A stretch of DNA of 25,107 bases from Azolla pinnata (taxonomy: Eukaryota > Streptophyta > Polypodiopsida > Salviniales > Salviniaceae). Within the stretch, counting starts at the first letter, position 1, and each line of letters opens with the position of its first letter. Location of the stretch: assembly GCA_037176905.1 (NCBI GenBank), contig JBBBWG010010001.1, positions 64,984 to 90,090 of the forward strand. Reading direction: 5' to 3'. Under the pieces are notes generated by a model that was not told the origin of the DNA, ran no database searches, and saw only the letters and a list, made by a program, of their open reading frames with translations. Positions 1 through 10,580 of the stretch are shown one piece after another. The position numbers and the translations under genes are program-made.

Positions 1-11
1 GTGGAAATAGT

Positions 12-17
12 TATATA
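12..17 (+). promoter_or_regulatory. Possible TATA box of the NERD1-like gene
   Basis: TATATA lies about 100 bp before the start codon at 113, followed by a pyrimidine-rich stretch typical of a plant 5' leader. A start site near 40-50 would give a leader of about 65 nt. The rest of the promoter lies outside the window, so this is a positional inference only. Confidence 0.35.
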
Positions 18-112
18 CAGAAACCTGCAGCGAGATCTCTCCCAGCTCCCATCTTCAGCAGCAGCACCGTCTCCCTCCGATTTCTTCTCGCTCTTTCTTT
101 TTCGCAGAAGAT

Positions 113-3100
113 ATGCGGAAGAGGGACCTCGGCATCCTCCTCCTCTGCGCTTTTGCGATACTCTTCTCCCTCCAGGTCAGGAAAAGAAAAAATGCTCCTC
201 CCAGAGGAACCGATTTGTCATGCCTTCAATCTCGTTCATCCATTTTCCTAGCGATTTTGCTTTCGCGTTCAAGTGTGTGTCCTTTATATCTATCTATGTG
301 TTCTTGGTACCAAGGAATCTGTTTGCACCAAAGAGAGCTAAAAGCTCGAAGCAGGTAGAGATCTCTGACCATGGAGAAAATAGGGTATGCCGATTATTCT
401 GCTTAGGAGTGCTGTAGGAATTTCGACACATTTTCGTGTACGAAACGATGGTTAATTACGTAGAAATGCCACACAATTGTTCTTTTTTTAGTTATACTGA
501 ACTTTGGTCACTTTAATATCTTCCAATGACATCATTTTGGAGAAAGACGAAAACGGTTTGGGATTTTTCAACGAATATGGGGTAGTATTTGGATTTTCCA
601 GGCTATTTTGAATCATTCCCTGCACCACAAAATACAGATTTTCCAGTTGTTTATGCCTTTATGTATGGTCTCTCTAATGTAGTGCTGGATTTAGTGGGAA
701 TCTTACGCAATGAACAGCGTTTTCAGATCCTAGTCTTAGAGCTGTAACTGTTAAAACTCATGTTGTGACTAGTTGGTAAAGAAGCTGTGGATTTTGAGTT
801 AAGAAAAGTTTGGACTGTATTTGACAAATGATAAAAAAGTTTCTGCTTTTATGTAGAAAATCTTGAGGTGTGGAATTCTACATCATAGTTATGCATTGCT
901 AAAAAAACATTACTTATTGAATATCAATTTTTTTTTTCTGGCACATGTAATTCCATAACCATATAAATTTTTGAATTGTATATGAAGAATGCTAAGTCTC
1001 TTCATGTGGTTACCACAATCAGAACCAAGGGAATTTCTCATTTAAGGAGGCATGGTTCCATCCATTAGAGAGCTCAAATCCATTTAAACATGAAGCGGAA
1101 CGGCTTCCACCACCCTTGGTGACAGATCTCAATGGAGATGGACGTAGAGAAGTTCTGATTGCAACTTCTGATGCCGAAATCCATGTAAGTAGTTGCTTCC
1201 AAAATATTGTAAGATCAGCTTATAAGATGAGTTATATGCATGTGCACACAATACTTATCATTACTATGACGCAAACGAAAGGGGTAACCAAAAAGAAAGT
1301 TGATCTTCTACAATGAATGCCATTTTCAAATAGTATTCTAATATTAATTCGAATGAACTTTGCACATGTGTATGAAACGGCAGTTTAATAGTGAGCAACA
1401 CTATGTAAGCATTGAACAAAGCTTGACAATTTTAATACTGTACTCCTTGAAACAAGTACTTTGCAAAATGGTAATGACAGGCTAGCCTATACCGTTTAAA
1501 TTATCCCAGCTATTTATTTTTTTCGGTGTTAGCCTGCATAGGTGCAATCCACTAGGGTTCATTTTCCATGCACATTAGTAACAAATGCTCACGTAGGATT
1601 AATCTATCATGATGTGAGGAGATTAAAAAATCGAGGAACATAATGGTGATGTATCGGTTCTAACGCAACAGGATAATTATGAGTGAGTAGAATATTGAAA
1701 CAAAGGAAATCGCATCATACTGTTTCAGATGGATGGAAAAGTCCTTTTAAAGAGACTGTACAGCACTACATCTCCTGCCCTTGCTGCAGCCCTAGACTTC
1801 CCTGCTTGTAATTCAACCTGGTGTTGGAGTAGCTAAATAATAGCACTCTGGTCTCTATACCATGTATGTATAAAAAAACATGTAGAAAATGCACAGTTAT
1901 TACTAGGATATTTGTAAGCCATGAAAAGAATGTAAAGGCACTTCTGCTAAATAGTAAAGGCTATTGCTCCTGCTAAATAGTAAGGCAGTGACTTTCCTGT
2001 TATAGCATTGTTTTGAAGTGATGAAATATCCATGATTTCTCAGGTTGTTGAGCCACACCATAAAGGCATTGATGGTGGCTTCAGTGATTCACGTGTTCTT
2101 GCAAAGGTATCACTTTTGCCAGAGAAAGTGAGGATTGCAGCTGGGAGATTGCCTGTTGCAATGGCAGTGGGTTCAATCCAACGCTCATACAGGCAAAATG
2201 ACATTGCTAAGCAAGTTTTGGTAGTTCTAACAGCAGGATGGAATGTAATTTGCTACGATCACAATTTAAAGAAGCTGTGGGAAGCAGATTTATCAGTAAT
2301 GCCCATCGCATGCCTTAAGACCTTTACCATATTTTCAAATTTACCAAGTAATTTATTTTCCAGTGGTGTGTTACCTTTCCAGGAGGATTTCCCTACTCAA
2401 GCTCGTCATAAAGAAGCTTCCATTCTTGTAACAAACTATACATTAAGGCATGGGGATGTGGGACTTGTGATTGTGGGGGGAAGTGTGGAGGTTCAAACCC
2501 AAGTAATTTTTTAATCTTTTGTGTAGGAATTTAAAGTAGGAAATTGTTGGCAACTATGTGGCAACGTGGATTATTGTTGGTGTGAATTTCTATTGTTTTC
2601 CTTTTGCAGGTGTTTCTTGATCCATTTGAGGAAGAATTGTTGGCCCAGAAGAAAGCAGAACAGCACCGCCAGTCAGCCGAAGACATGGAGGTTTGCATCA
2701 GATCCAAGGAAAAGAAAAAAGAATGCTCTGCTTTTCCGTGTTTTTTCAGCAACAACTAAGCTAGACTTTAATGAGAACAAATAATCTAACTGAGAAAATG
2801 GTTCTCGTTTCACTTGGAAAGTATGCAATGACAAAATGACTGTCAATTTTATCACATATTCTTAGTTGAACGTGATTAACTACGGCGTTGTAAGTTTACA
2901 TCTATGTGAGTGTAACATAAGAGAGTTTGCTATTCATTGGCTAGAAGCCCTATATTGGCAATGTTTGGAGAGCAGGGATAGTTGATCATTTCCACTAATC
3001 ACATCTTAAGAAGAAAGCTGCTGTGAATGTATAGAAGAGTCCCCCTATTTTTACTCTCTGTGAACGGAGTTATGTCCTGGCCTGTTATGTGAGAGGCTAA

Positions 3101-6100
3101 TAGGAGCAATTTAGAATGAACAGTTTAGTGAACATGGGCCATTGTCAATAAGGCAAACTATGGCTCCCAAATGATAATGCTGCTTTTATTCTTCCTGCAC
3201 ATGGATTATAGTTGCTCTGTACTACTGCAAATTAACCAAGGAGTAGAGAAATTTTTAACCCTGAAAGTATCCTAGATGAAGTTGGACATTGGAAAGTTAA
3301 CTTCAATAATCGTATGATGCTAGGAATAAGATTGTTGAGATTAGATGATCTGATCATATTGTGTCGCCAAAACCAGCTAACTTCAGTTTTGTTTCTCCTA
3401 TTTTATTCAGGTTATTGAAGATCTGTCTGCTGAAGAAGGTGGCAGTAAGGGAAGGCACATGCATTACTATGCTTTTGCTGGTAAAACTGGTATACAGCGA
3501 TGGACACATAAAAGTCAGGTATTTCTTTTTCCCTGGTGCTTGAGTGAGTTTTAGATTTTTTAATGAGGGGTTGAATAATGAAAAGTTGCCGGTATAGTTT
3601 GTGTATTTGCATGCATGCATTTTGTGTTGATGGTTATGAGAATTTCTTTACTCTTATTCCGTTTAGTTTTAACTTTATTTTGCTTGGTTCTTAGCTTGTG
3701 AAAGGCATCAGTAGAGACTCTAAATATCTGCAAGACTGTAATTTCTAGGGTTTAAGAATCCTGTTTGTTCTGTTTTGTATATTAGATTATATGTTGAGAA
3801 ATCAGTCTTCTAGCTTCTTGGGTAGGTCTGAAGTTCTTTTTCATCTGTAGACTGTTTGGGCTCCTACTTGCTGCAAGGACATATTCCTGTTTTTCTTGTT
3901 ATTTTCCATTGTTATGTTCTTCCTCAGATATGGACAATCTTATGCAGGATTTCGAGAGGCTCTCAAATGAAATAAATCTGATTCCACAGCATAACTACAA
4001 ATTAGATGCAGTCAGTATGAATAGCCGACAGAAGGGCGAAGTGAGTAATCTGTTTCTCAACAATTCTAGGATTTGTGCAAAAGCTGAAGATGCATGTTAC
4101 CTTCATTGAATTTTAATACTGGATGTCAGTATTACGGGAGTGTTTTTATGAGATGAACTCATTTTATTTGCAAATCCTTTTCTCTATAATTAATGATGCA
4201 ATCTGGTGCCACTTTTTAGTGTGTTCAAGATTTCTCATTACTCTCTCTCTCTCTCTCTATTAATCATTTACATCTCATATGACTTCGATGTTGAGGGGGG
4301 TCGTTATATTTTGAGGTTTAGGAGTAAGTCGTGTGTGCACTAGCTAGAAACATGGGGGCATCTTCAACCATTCATCTATGGTTAGAGACTAAGAAGGACT
4401 GGTATGTAGGAGATCTGAAGAGAGGCAATTCAAATCCTTTATGGGCTTTTGTTAGTTTATTTCTCCTGTCATTGTCTTGTTCATCACTCCTTTACTACTT
4501 AATTCTGGGTTTTCCCATCTAAACCCAAAGTTTGATTTGATTGTTAAATGTTCCATACTTCAATGACATTTTTCCAGTGAGACGCATGTTAGAAATATGT
4601 TAGTGTCAATTGTGCTAAGATCTGTTCAATTGTAAAAACAATCTGATACACCATAATTCTTTTCAAAGGATCTTGTTTGTTTCAGCTAACGTTTTTGATG
4701 CAGTGCAGGTAGAGTGCAGGGAGTTTCGTGAATCCATCCTGCGTGCGATGCCTCACCGATGGGTATACTTCTCAAATAATTCTGCGGGCTTTTCTGTTGA
4801 ACTTTGTGCTCATTTTGGGTGAAGTTTTTCTGTTCATGCTTGGTGTGTTAACTTTAGATTGTACGCTCTACAGGAGAGGAGGGAAGATACTAAATTTACG
4901 TTGGCTCATTTTCGCAAGCACAAAAGAAAGATTCATAAAAAACTTCCTGGGAGTAAACGTTCATCTGATAGTGATAAGTTTGATGGTATACGAAAGCCAG
5001 GAAAAGATGTTGGGAATAAGCTTGCAAATATTATTGGTACAGCTGCAGACCTAGCATCAAACACAAAGCCAATGAAGGTAATTCTGTCCACAGAAATAAG
5101 CATCTGGGAAGAGATGGTTTCTTCTCACTTTCACAGTCGATCAGTAGGATTGAGCACCCAGGAAGCTGACCATCATCACATAGGAAACTGACATCACAGC
5201 CGTCTTTTTTTCTTTCCAGAGAACACTTTATCTTCCCACCATTACCAATCAAACAAACCTTTGGTGGGTGCCCAATGTGTTGGTGGCACATCTCAAGGAA
5301 GGCATTGAGGCTGTTCATTTGGCTTCAGGCCGTTCTGTCTGCAAGGTGAATATCATGTCATTGTTAGTTGGAATGCTCTCATTACACCTTCTAAGCGGGA
5401 TGATCTAATTCTGGGGTTTCTTTGTTTACAGCTTCATCTTGAACCAGGAGGTCTGCATGCAGATGTAAATGGAGATGGAGTACTTGATCATGTTCAAGTA
5501 TGGGTAATTGTAGAGTTAATTTTGTCAGGTTCAAGTCCTTTATTGTGGTCATCAGCGTCGCTGATATCCAAATTTCTAATATAGAAGTAGACTAGGGAAC
5601 AAGTTATAAAATAATATACGCTTGGGAGAATGTCTATTTAACATAAGATACCTCCCTTTTATAGGCAGTAGGTGGTGTTGGTGCAGAAAGATTTGTCCCA
5701 GCTGGATTAATGGAGGCCATAAAGCCTTGCACAGCTATTGTTACTTCGGGAGTGCCCATCAAGCAACAAATTTTGAACGCATCTATCTGCCGACACTATC
5801 CTTTTGGTGGTTTTCAATATACTGATTATTCAAGACGAGGGAGCTCTCTTCCTTTAGAGGTCGTACCGCCTGTGTTATTTCCGACGCACCATCAGAACAA
5901 GCATCACAGAGGAAGTCATGGGAACATGATTTTTCTTACGAATCGTGGCGAGGTGAATATGCTTTTTCTTCTTGTTAAGAGTCTCAAGTATTTTTTGGCC
6001 AAAATATGGAAGCATTTCACTTCTACTCTTGAACTTTCTGTTGACTGACGAGTTTATGTTTGTGGGTAAAACATTAAAAGACTGTTAAGAATTTTTAAGA

Positions 6101-6838
6101 ACATACTGCAGAAGGAAGTTTTGTACAACAGGGGTGTTCTGGTTTGTGGAAGTTAATGTGTCTTCTGATGAGTTTAACGATAAGCAACTTTAGGTATACT
6201 GGGGTTTTGCCTTTTTCCCTCTCCTAATAAGAGACCTGCATCAGATTATTATTATTATTATTATTTGTACCTAGGCTGCATGCTAAGGACTCTGTTCACT
6301 TTGTCACTTCAGAATTTGCTAGAAACTAGGGTCTTGTTTGTATTCATGCAACTTCTGAATCTACTTGCAGGTGACATCATACACGCTGGGCCCGCATGGT
6401 CATGATGCAAGTATCCAATGGCAAATAGTGACACAAGCTACATGGTCGAATCCTCCAGTCCAAGCAGGAGTTACAGTTGAAACTACTGTACCAACACTAG
6501 CTGTAATGCCATTGAGAGTGCACGGCCCGCCAGATGTCATTCTTGTGGCTGGTGAACAAGAAGCCGTCATAATATCTCCATCCGGAAGTCAATTAAGCAC
6601 CTTATTTCTTCCTTTTCCACCTACACATATGCTCGTTGTTGCTGATTTTTCTGGAGATGGGTTCAACGACCTTATCCTCGTCACTTCGGTTGGTCTCTAT
6701 GGGTTTGTACAAACGCAACAACCAGGGGCACTTCTTTTCAGCTCTCTTGTCGCTTGCCTCATTGTTGTCATGTGTGTGATCTTTATCACTCAGCATTTCA
6801 GCCTTTCAGAAGTAAAGAAAAGGGTTCCTGGCAGATAA
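113..6838 (+). CDS. NERD1: FG-GAP repeat transmembrane protein, NERD1 type (13 exons, complete)
   Basis: Exons by GT-AG sites and homology: 113-175, 1023-1184, 2044-2295, 2383-2502, 2610-2690, 3411-3513, 3928-4040, 4709-4762, 4874-5077, 5220-5345, 5432-5497, 5665-5952, 6371-6838. They join in frame to 699 residues, matching the roughly 700-residue Arabidopsis At3g51050 protein as I recall it. The start MRKRDLGILLLCAFAILFSL is conserved and gives a signal anchor. Acidic FG-GAP/calcium-type loops DLNGDG (56-61), DVNGDGVLD (437-445) and DFSGDG (636-641) are visible. A hydrophobic segment at about 663-683 is a C-terminal membrane span, leaving a short basic tail. The family is known as a Golgi/endomembrane protein that interacts genetically with the exocyst and affects cell expansion and fertility; its molecular activity is unknown. 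No frame damage is seen. Introns 3 (87 nt) and 10 (86 nt) are minimal; intron 3 has no in-frame stop. Confidence 0.95.
4241..4258. repeat. (CT)9 microsatellite in NERD1 intron 7
   Basis: Nine uninterrupted CT units lie inside the intron 4041-4708. It is one of only two clear simple repeats in this gene, in contrast with the right half of the window. Confidence 0.9.
6244..6265. repeat. (ATT)n microsatellite in the last NERD1 intron
   Basis: About seven ATT units lie inside intron 12 (5953-6370), about 105 bp before the last acceptor. No function is suggested. Confidence 0.9.
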
Positions 6839-7225
6839 GGAACTATGTATGGGTAAGTGTAGTGATAATTTCAGGATTCAGGATAGTCTCATGGGCTTGT
6901 TTAGATTCAATCTTGAGACAGATGAGTGTAAGATAATGACAGCAAGTTGGTATACTGATCTAAATCTGCGGAAGCTGCAGTCTTAGCCGAAATCATAGCA
7001 ATTTGTTACTGTGGCATGATTGGTTTTATTTTGCTTCTCCTTGGCGCAAATTAATTGGCACCAGGAAACTAAGAAACAGCTGAAAAAGATCGACAACTTT
7101 TAAATTTAAGACCTTTTTTCCTTTTGTCTCTTCTACAGTTTTCCCTCTTTGTCTTGAGACTTTTTCGTGTCATGAACTCATTGCAAGCTTGAGAACTCAT
7201 CTACTCCATGTATGGAATGATAGGC

Positions 7226-7231
7226 AATAAA
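7226..7231 (+). terminator. Canonical polyadenylation signal AATAAA for the NERD1-like gene
   Basis: AATAAA occurs 388 nt after the stop codon, giving a 3' UTR of roughly 400 nt (6839 to about 7250). Plant signals are loose, so an earlier cleavage site is possible. I see no other function in 6839-7225. Confidence 0.5.
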
Positions 7232-8319
7232 GATGATGAACTCTGGTTCTTGTACGCAGAGAATTTGAGGTTCTTGTGAATGACTTGTATTCTCACCTCA
7301 GGGAGCTTCCCGGTGTAAGCTTTCCTTGTTCTACTCGAGTTGAGTGTCACCTGATGCAGGATAATGCGTGATCTTCTAAGACATATCTTATTACCAGCAG
7401 AATCTCATCGGTTTTCACAACTGCATATACAATCATAGATTTGGATGATGAATGTGGACATTGAAAAACACAGAAAAGCTTAAAGAAATAAAAAGGGCTG
7501 GTTGGCGAGGAGTTTGTGACAATGGTGGCTTTATGTTTACCTTTTGGGCCCTCCAAGTACTGGAAAAATGTTTTGCCCCATCAGTTGAATAAGCATACTT
7601 TACAGATGTTTAAAGAAAAAGTATACTTCTCTACTGAGTAATCCCTCCAAATGAAGGCATGGAAACCTCGCTAGGTACCTTCGCAGTACCACGCAAAATA
7701 GACAATGATTTGTCAAGCGCGCTAACAGTACAAAATGGGAAAGCAAAAAGTTTCCAGATAAGCAAAGCCGAAAAGAAAGAAATGGAATCAGAAGACCATG
7801 AATAACAAACACCGCATCATATATATTAGATTAGATGAATCATAGCAACAATATGCTTAAATTACACACTTGATTACAAGCGCGAACGATTTATATACAA
7901 ACCTCCACTGACCTGTGCATATCTAGACTTAGGTAATATATTCGCTGGCATGATTGACATTTAGATCAGCCAGTCGGGGTACACATCATACCGTTGAGGT
8001 TATTACGGAACAGATACATTTGCAACCATCATGGTGTCGATCAACGTTTTGACTTGGGACAGTATCTTATCGATCCAATTGAGTATGTACATACATCAAT
8101 GATACAAACAGACTCGGGAGGCATCACGACTGGCCATCATATGGACGGATACACCATTTCCAATTCTTGATTGAAAGCAAATAATATTGAGGGCGACTAG
8201 GTGCACCGATGGGCATCAAACGAGAAGGGGACATCAAGCAAAATATGTACAACGATGGCCCTGAGAGCATGCACTGGGGCATTGCGATGGATCCAATGAA
8301 AGATCAAAGACTGCCATGT
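7232..8319. other. Convergent intergenic region, no gene recognised
   Basis: This is AT-rich unique DNA between the 3' end of the NERD1-like gene and the bZIP gene on the other strand. Its only open frames are short (under about 80 codons) and resemble no family I know. The bZIP 3' UTR may extend into it, but no clear AATAAA is visible on the minus strand. Confidence 0.5.
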
Positions 8320-8843
8320 GATGCGATGTCAGACATTCTAAATCCCAGCGAATCACATCAAGATATATACCATATCACACTGCTTGATGTGAAGTCAAAC
8401 CTTCTGAATCTCAGCGGATCACATCGATATATGCCATATCAAACTGCTTGATGTGATGTCAAACATTCTAAATCCCAGCGACTCACATCGAGATATATAC
8501 CATATCACACTGCTTGATGTGAAGTCAAACCTTCTGAATCCCAGCGGATCACATTGATATACACCATCTCAAACTGCTTGATGTGATGTCAAACATTCTT
8601 AATCCCAGGGAATCAGCATCGATAGAAACCATCTCAAACTACTTGATGTGATGTCAAACATTCTGAGTCCGAGCGAGAATCGGCATCGATAGAAACCATA
8701 TCAAACTGCTTGATGTGATGTCAAACATTCTGAATCCGAGCGAGAATCGGCATCGACAGAAACCATATCAAACTGCTTGATGTGATGTCAAACACTCTGA
8801 ATCCCAGCGAATCACATCGATATATACACCATATCAAACTGCT
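8320..8843. repeat. Eight-copy tandem array, unit about 65 bp (64-67)
   Basis: Eight consecutive units each begin GATG(T/C)GA(T/A)GTCA and end near (A/C)ACTGCTT. Starts are about 8320, 8386, 8450, 8516, 8580, 8645, 8712 and 8779. Units 1 and 3 resemble each other, as do 2 and 4 (the GAAGTCAAACCTTCTGAATC type), so the left half is a duplicated dimer. Units 6 and 7 are almost identical. In most units GATGTGA at the start is matched by TCACATC about 33 nt later, allowing a 7-9 bp stem. The array begins 78 bp past the bZIP stop codon and could lie in that gene's 3' UTR. Confidence 0.93.
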
Positions 8844-8920
8844 ACAGTTAGGAAGGCGCATATACAAGCTCCATGGGATGGATGCTTTTGTTTTTCTGTG
8901 TGGATGCTCCTTTTGGAGCA

Positions 8921-9646
8921 TCACGTCGATTGCAACTCAGTACCCGGGTTACTGCTATCGCTGAATCTGGGACAGGTTTCACCATTATTAGCACTCGCCC
9001 GGCGCGAGGCGATGATGTGGTGGAGGCGTTGGAGCTGATGGCTAAGATCCATGGCCTGCGACCTCAGCCGCCGGTTCTCCTCCGAGATGTGGCCCAGGTG
9101 TTGGGTGGTGAGGTTGAAGCGGGCGAGCATCTCGCCGTTCTCGGAGCGGAGCTGCGCGACATGGCCGCGGAGCTCCTCCAGATGCTGCTGCTTGCGGAGC
9201 CTGGAGCGGCGGGCCGATTCGCGGTTGGAGAGCATCCGCCGCTGCTTCCGAGGGTCGACGTTCGAGGCATGGAGCTCGTCGTCGGAGGTGGAGTTCTGCT
9301 GCGCCGAGTCAGCGCTTCGGAGCCCCTCGGACCTCTCCGAGAACCCTAACCCTGATGCTGCTGCTTCTGCTGCTGCTGCAGCAGCTGGTTCTTCAGGTAT
9401 GGAGGGCATGGCGGCGTCTGTTGCAGGAGGCGGGAGGGAGGAGGCGCTAGCAATAGCCATAGCCGTATGCGAGGCTTGCGTGACATCGAGCCTGTTGAGG
9501 GGAGCGAAGAGGTCTTCCACAGAGAGCTCCCTCCTCATCTTGCAGCCGAGGCCGTGCTCGGATTCCTCCAGCGCTTCCTCTTTGGGCAGCAGCAGTCCTG
9601 CAGCGCCTGCGCCTTCGTGGAGGAAGCTCGGGCGCGGGCGGCCCAT
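8921..9646 (-). CDS. Group S (S1-like) bZIP transcription factor, single exon
   Basis: A 241-residue nuclear DNA-binding protein. The basic region at about 133-151 contains NRESARRSR, the N-x7-R signature (N141, R149). The leucine zipper follows from about 156 to 212, with FNLTTQH, EENRRLRSQ and DLSHQLQRLHHII matching plant S1 bZIPs (bZIP11/44/53, OCSBF1 relatives). These proteins bind ACGT-core elements, usually as heterodimers with group C bZIPs, in sugar and low-energy signalling. Lack of introns is also typical. The N-terminal 130 residues are longer than usual for S1 and include an alanine run (about 88-97). The start is the ATG at 9646 with purine at -3 and G at +4; the open frame upstream to 9703 has no ATG. 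An overlapping uORF precedes it. The assignment to S1 rests on recalled family sequence. Confidence 0.93.
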   Translation of the reverse strand: MGRPRPSFLHEGAGAAGLLLPKEEALEESEHGLGCKMRRELSVEDLFAPLNRLDVTQASHTAMAIASASSLPPPATDAAMPSIPEEPAAAAAAEAAASGLGFSERSEGLRSADSAQQNSTSDDELHASNVDPRKQRRMLSNRESARRSRLRKQQHLEELRGHVAQLRSENGEMLARFNLTTQHLGHISEENRRLRSQAMDLSHQLQRLHHIIASRRASANNGETCPRFSDSSNPGTELQST

Positions 9647-9729
9647 GGCGAAGCAGAGAAGGAGCAAGGAAACAAACAGGCGAGAAAGGAAACAGAAGAA
9701 CAAACAGGACAGAAGAGGATAACCTCCAT
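9535..9729 (-). other. Upstream ORF overlapping the bZIP start codon out of frame
   Basis: The ATG at 9729 is 83 nt before the bZIP ATG and has A at -3 and G at +4, a strong plant initiation context. Its 64-residue frame (MEVILFCPVCSSVSFLACLF...) runs through the bZIP start and ends 111 nt inside that CDS. It is the first ATG after the predicted transcription start. The peptide does not resemble the conserved sucrose-control peptide of angiosperm S1 bZIP leaders as I remember it. If it lies in the mRNA it should reduce main-ORF translation unless bypassed or spliced out. Confidence 0.55.
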
Positions 9730-9756
9730 GATCTTCTGTTTTTTCTCCACACTGTT

Positions 9757-10390
9757 GATGATGATGATGGTGGTGGTGATGATGGTGATGGTGGTGATGG
9801 TGATGGTGGTGGTGATGGTGATGATGATGATGGTGATGGTGGTGGTGATGGTGGTGGTGATGGTGCTGTTGCTGGTGGTGATGATGGTGGTGATGCTGGT
9901 GATGCTGGTGGTGGTGATGGTGGTGGTGATGGTAATGGTGATGGTGATGATGATGATGATGGTGGTGGTGATGATGATGTTGTTGATGATGGTGATGGTG
10001 GTGATGGTGATGATGGTGATGATGATGATGATGCTAGTGTTGGTGATGGTGGTGGTGATGGTGATGGTGATGGTGCTAGTGATGGTGCTAGTGATGGTGC
10101 TAGTGATGGTGGTGATGATGGTGGTGGTGATGGTGATGATGATGTTGTTGGTGGTGGTGATGGTGCTGGTGGTGGTGATGGTGATGATGATGATGATAAT
10201 GATGATGATGCTGGTGGTGGTGATGGTGATGATGATGATGATGATGATGATGGTTGTGATGGTGATGCTGGTGGTGGTAATGGTGATGATGATGGTGATG
10301 GTGGTGATGGTGGCGGTGGTGGTGATGATGATGATGGTGGTGGCGGTGGTGATGATGATGATGATGATGGCTGTGATGATGGTAATGAAT
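9757..10390. repeat. Long (TGATGG/TGG)n tract; CAC/CAT-rich on the bZIP sense strand
   Basis: About 630 bp consist almost only of GAT and GGT triplets on the plus strand, with rare GTT, GCT, GTA and GGC variants. On the minus strand it reads as CAC/CAT/ACC/ATC, nearly free of G and with no ATG. It starts about 110 bp upstream of the bZIP ATG and lies between it and the predicted TATA box, so it is probably 5' UTR or a leader intron. Open frames across it (poly-Met/Val on plus, poly-Thr/Ile or poly-His on minus) are products of the triplet period; the minus-strand ones lack an ATG. Confidence 0.93.
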
Positions 10391-10572
10391 GGTGCCTTTG
10401 CTTTGAACAATCCCAAAGTGATTCACTCTGCTGGTAGCTTTGAATTCTTCGAACTCTTTTTTGGTTTGTTCGGTTACAAGCTCCCCACCACGAGACAGCT
10501 TCGGAAAAAACGTGTTGTGCCTAGACCAGGCTAAGGCAAGGATTCCGTCTCGCAAGAGCTGCCTCCCCCCAT

Positions 10573-10580
10573 TTTATATA
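10573..10580 (-). promoter_or_regulatory. TATA box of the bZIP gene
   Basis: On the minus strand TATATAAA occurs followed by ATGGGG. Transcription would start near 10541-10550, making a leader of about 900 nt before the bZIP ATG at 9646 if unspliced. The position upstream of the only gene in this orientation supports it; there is no transcript evidence. Confidence 0.5.

Noticed and set aside
8320-8843. CRISPR array
   Set aside because: The units are contiguous 65-bp tandem repeats without unique spacers, in a plant nuclear context.
8873-9349. Plus-strand frame of 158 codons over the bZIP gene
   Set aside because: It is the antisense shadow of the bZIP coding sequence and matches no family.
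9343-9355. Telo-box (AACCCTAACCC)
   Set aside because: It lies inside the bZIP coding sequence and is explained by its codons; one copy is not evidence of a regulatory site.
9647-9703. N-terminal extension of the bZIP (FFCFLSRLFVSLLLLCFA) as a signal peptide
   Set aside because: The frame is open to 9703 but begins at TTG; the first ATG in that frame is 9646, in good context.
9467-10534. Long plus-strand frame of Met/Val repeats and minus-strand frames of Thr/Ile or His repeats
   Set aside because: They come from the period-3 GAT/GGT tract; the minus-strand frames have no ATG (only TTG), and the plus frame starts inside the antisense of the bZIP CDS.
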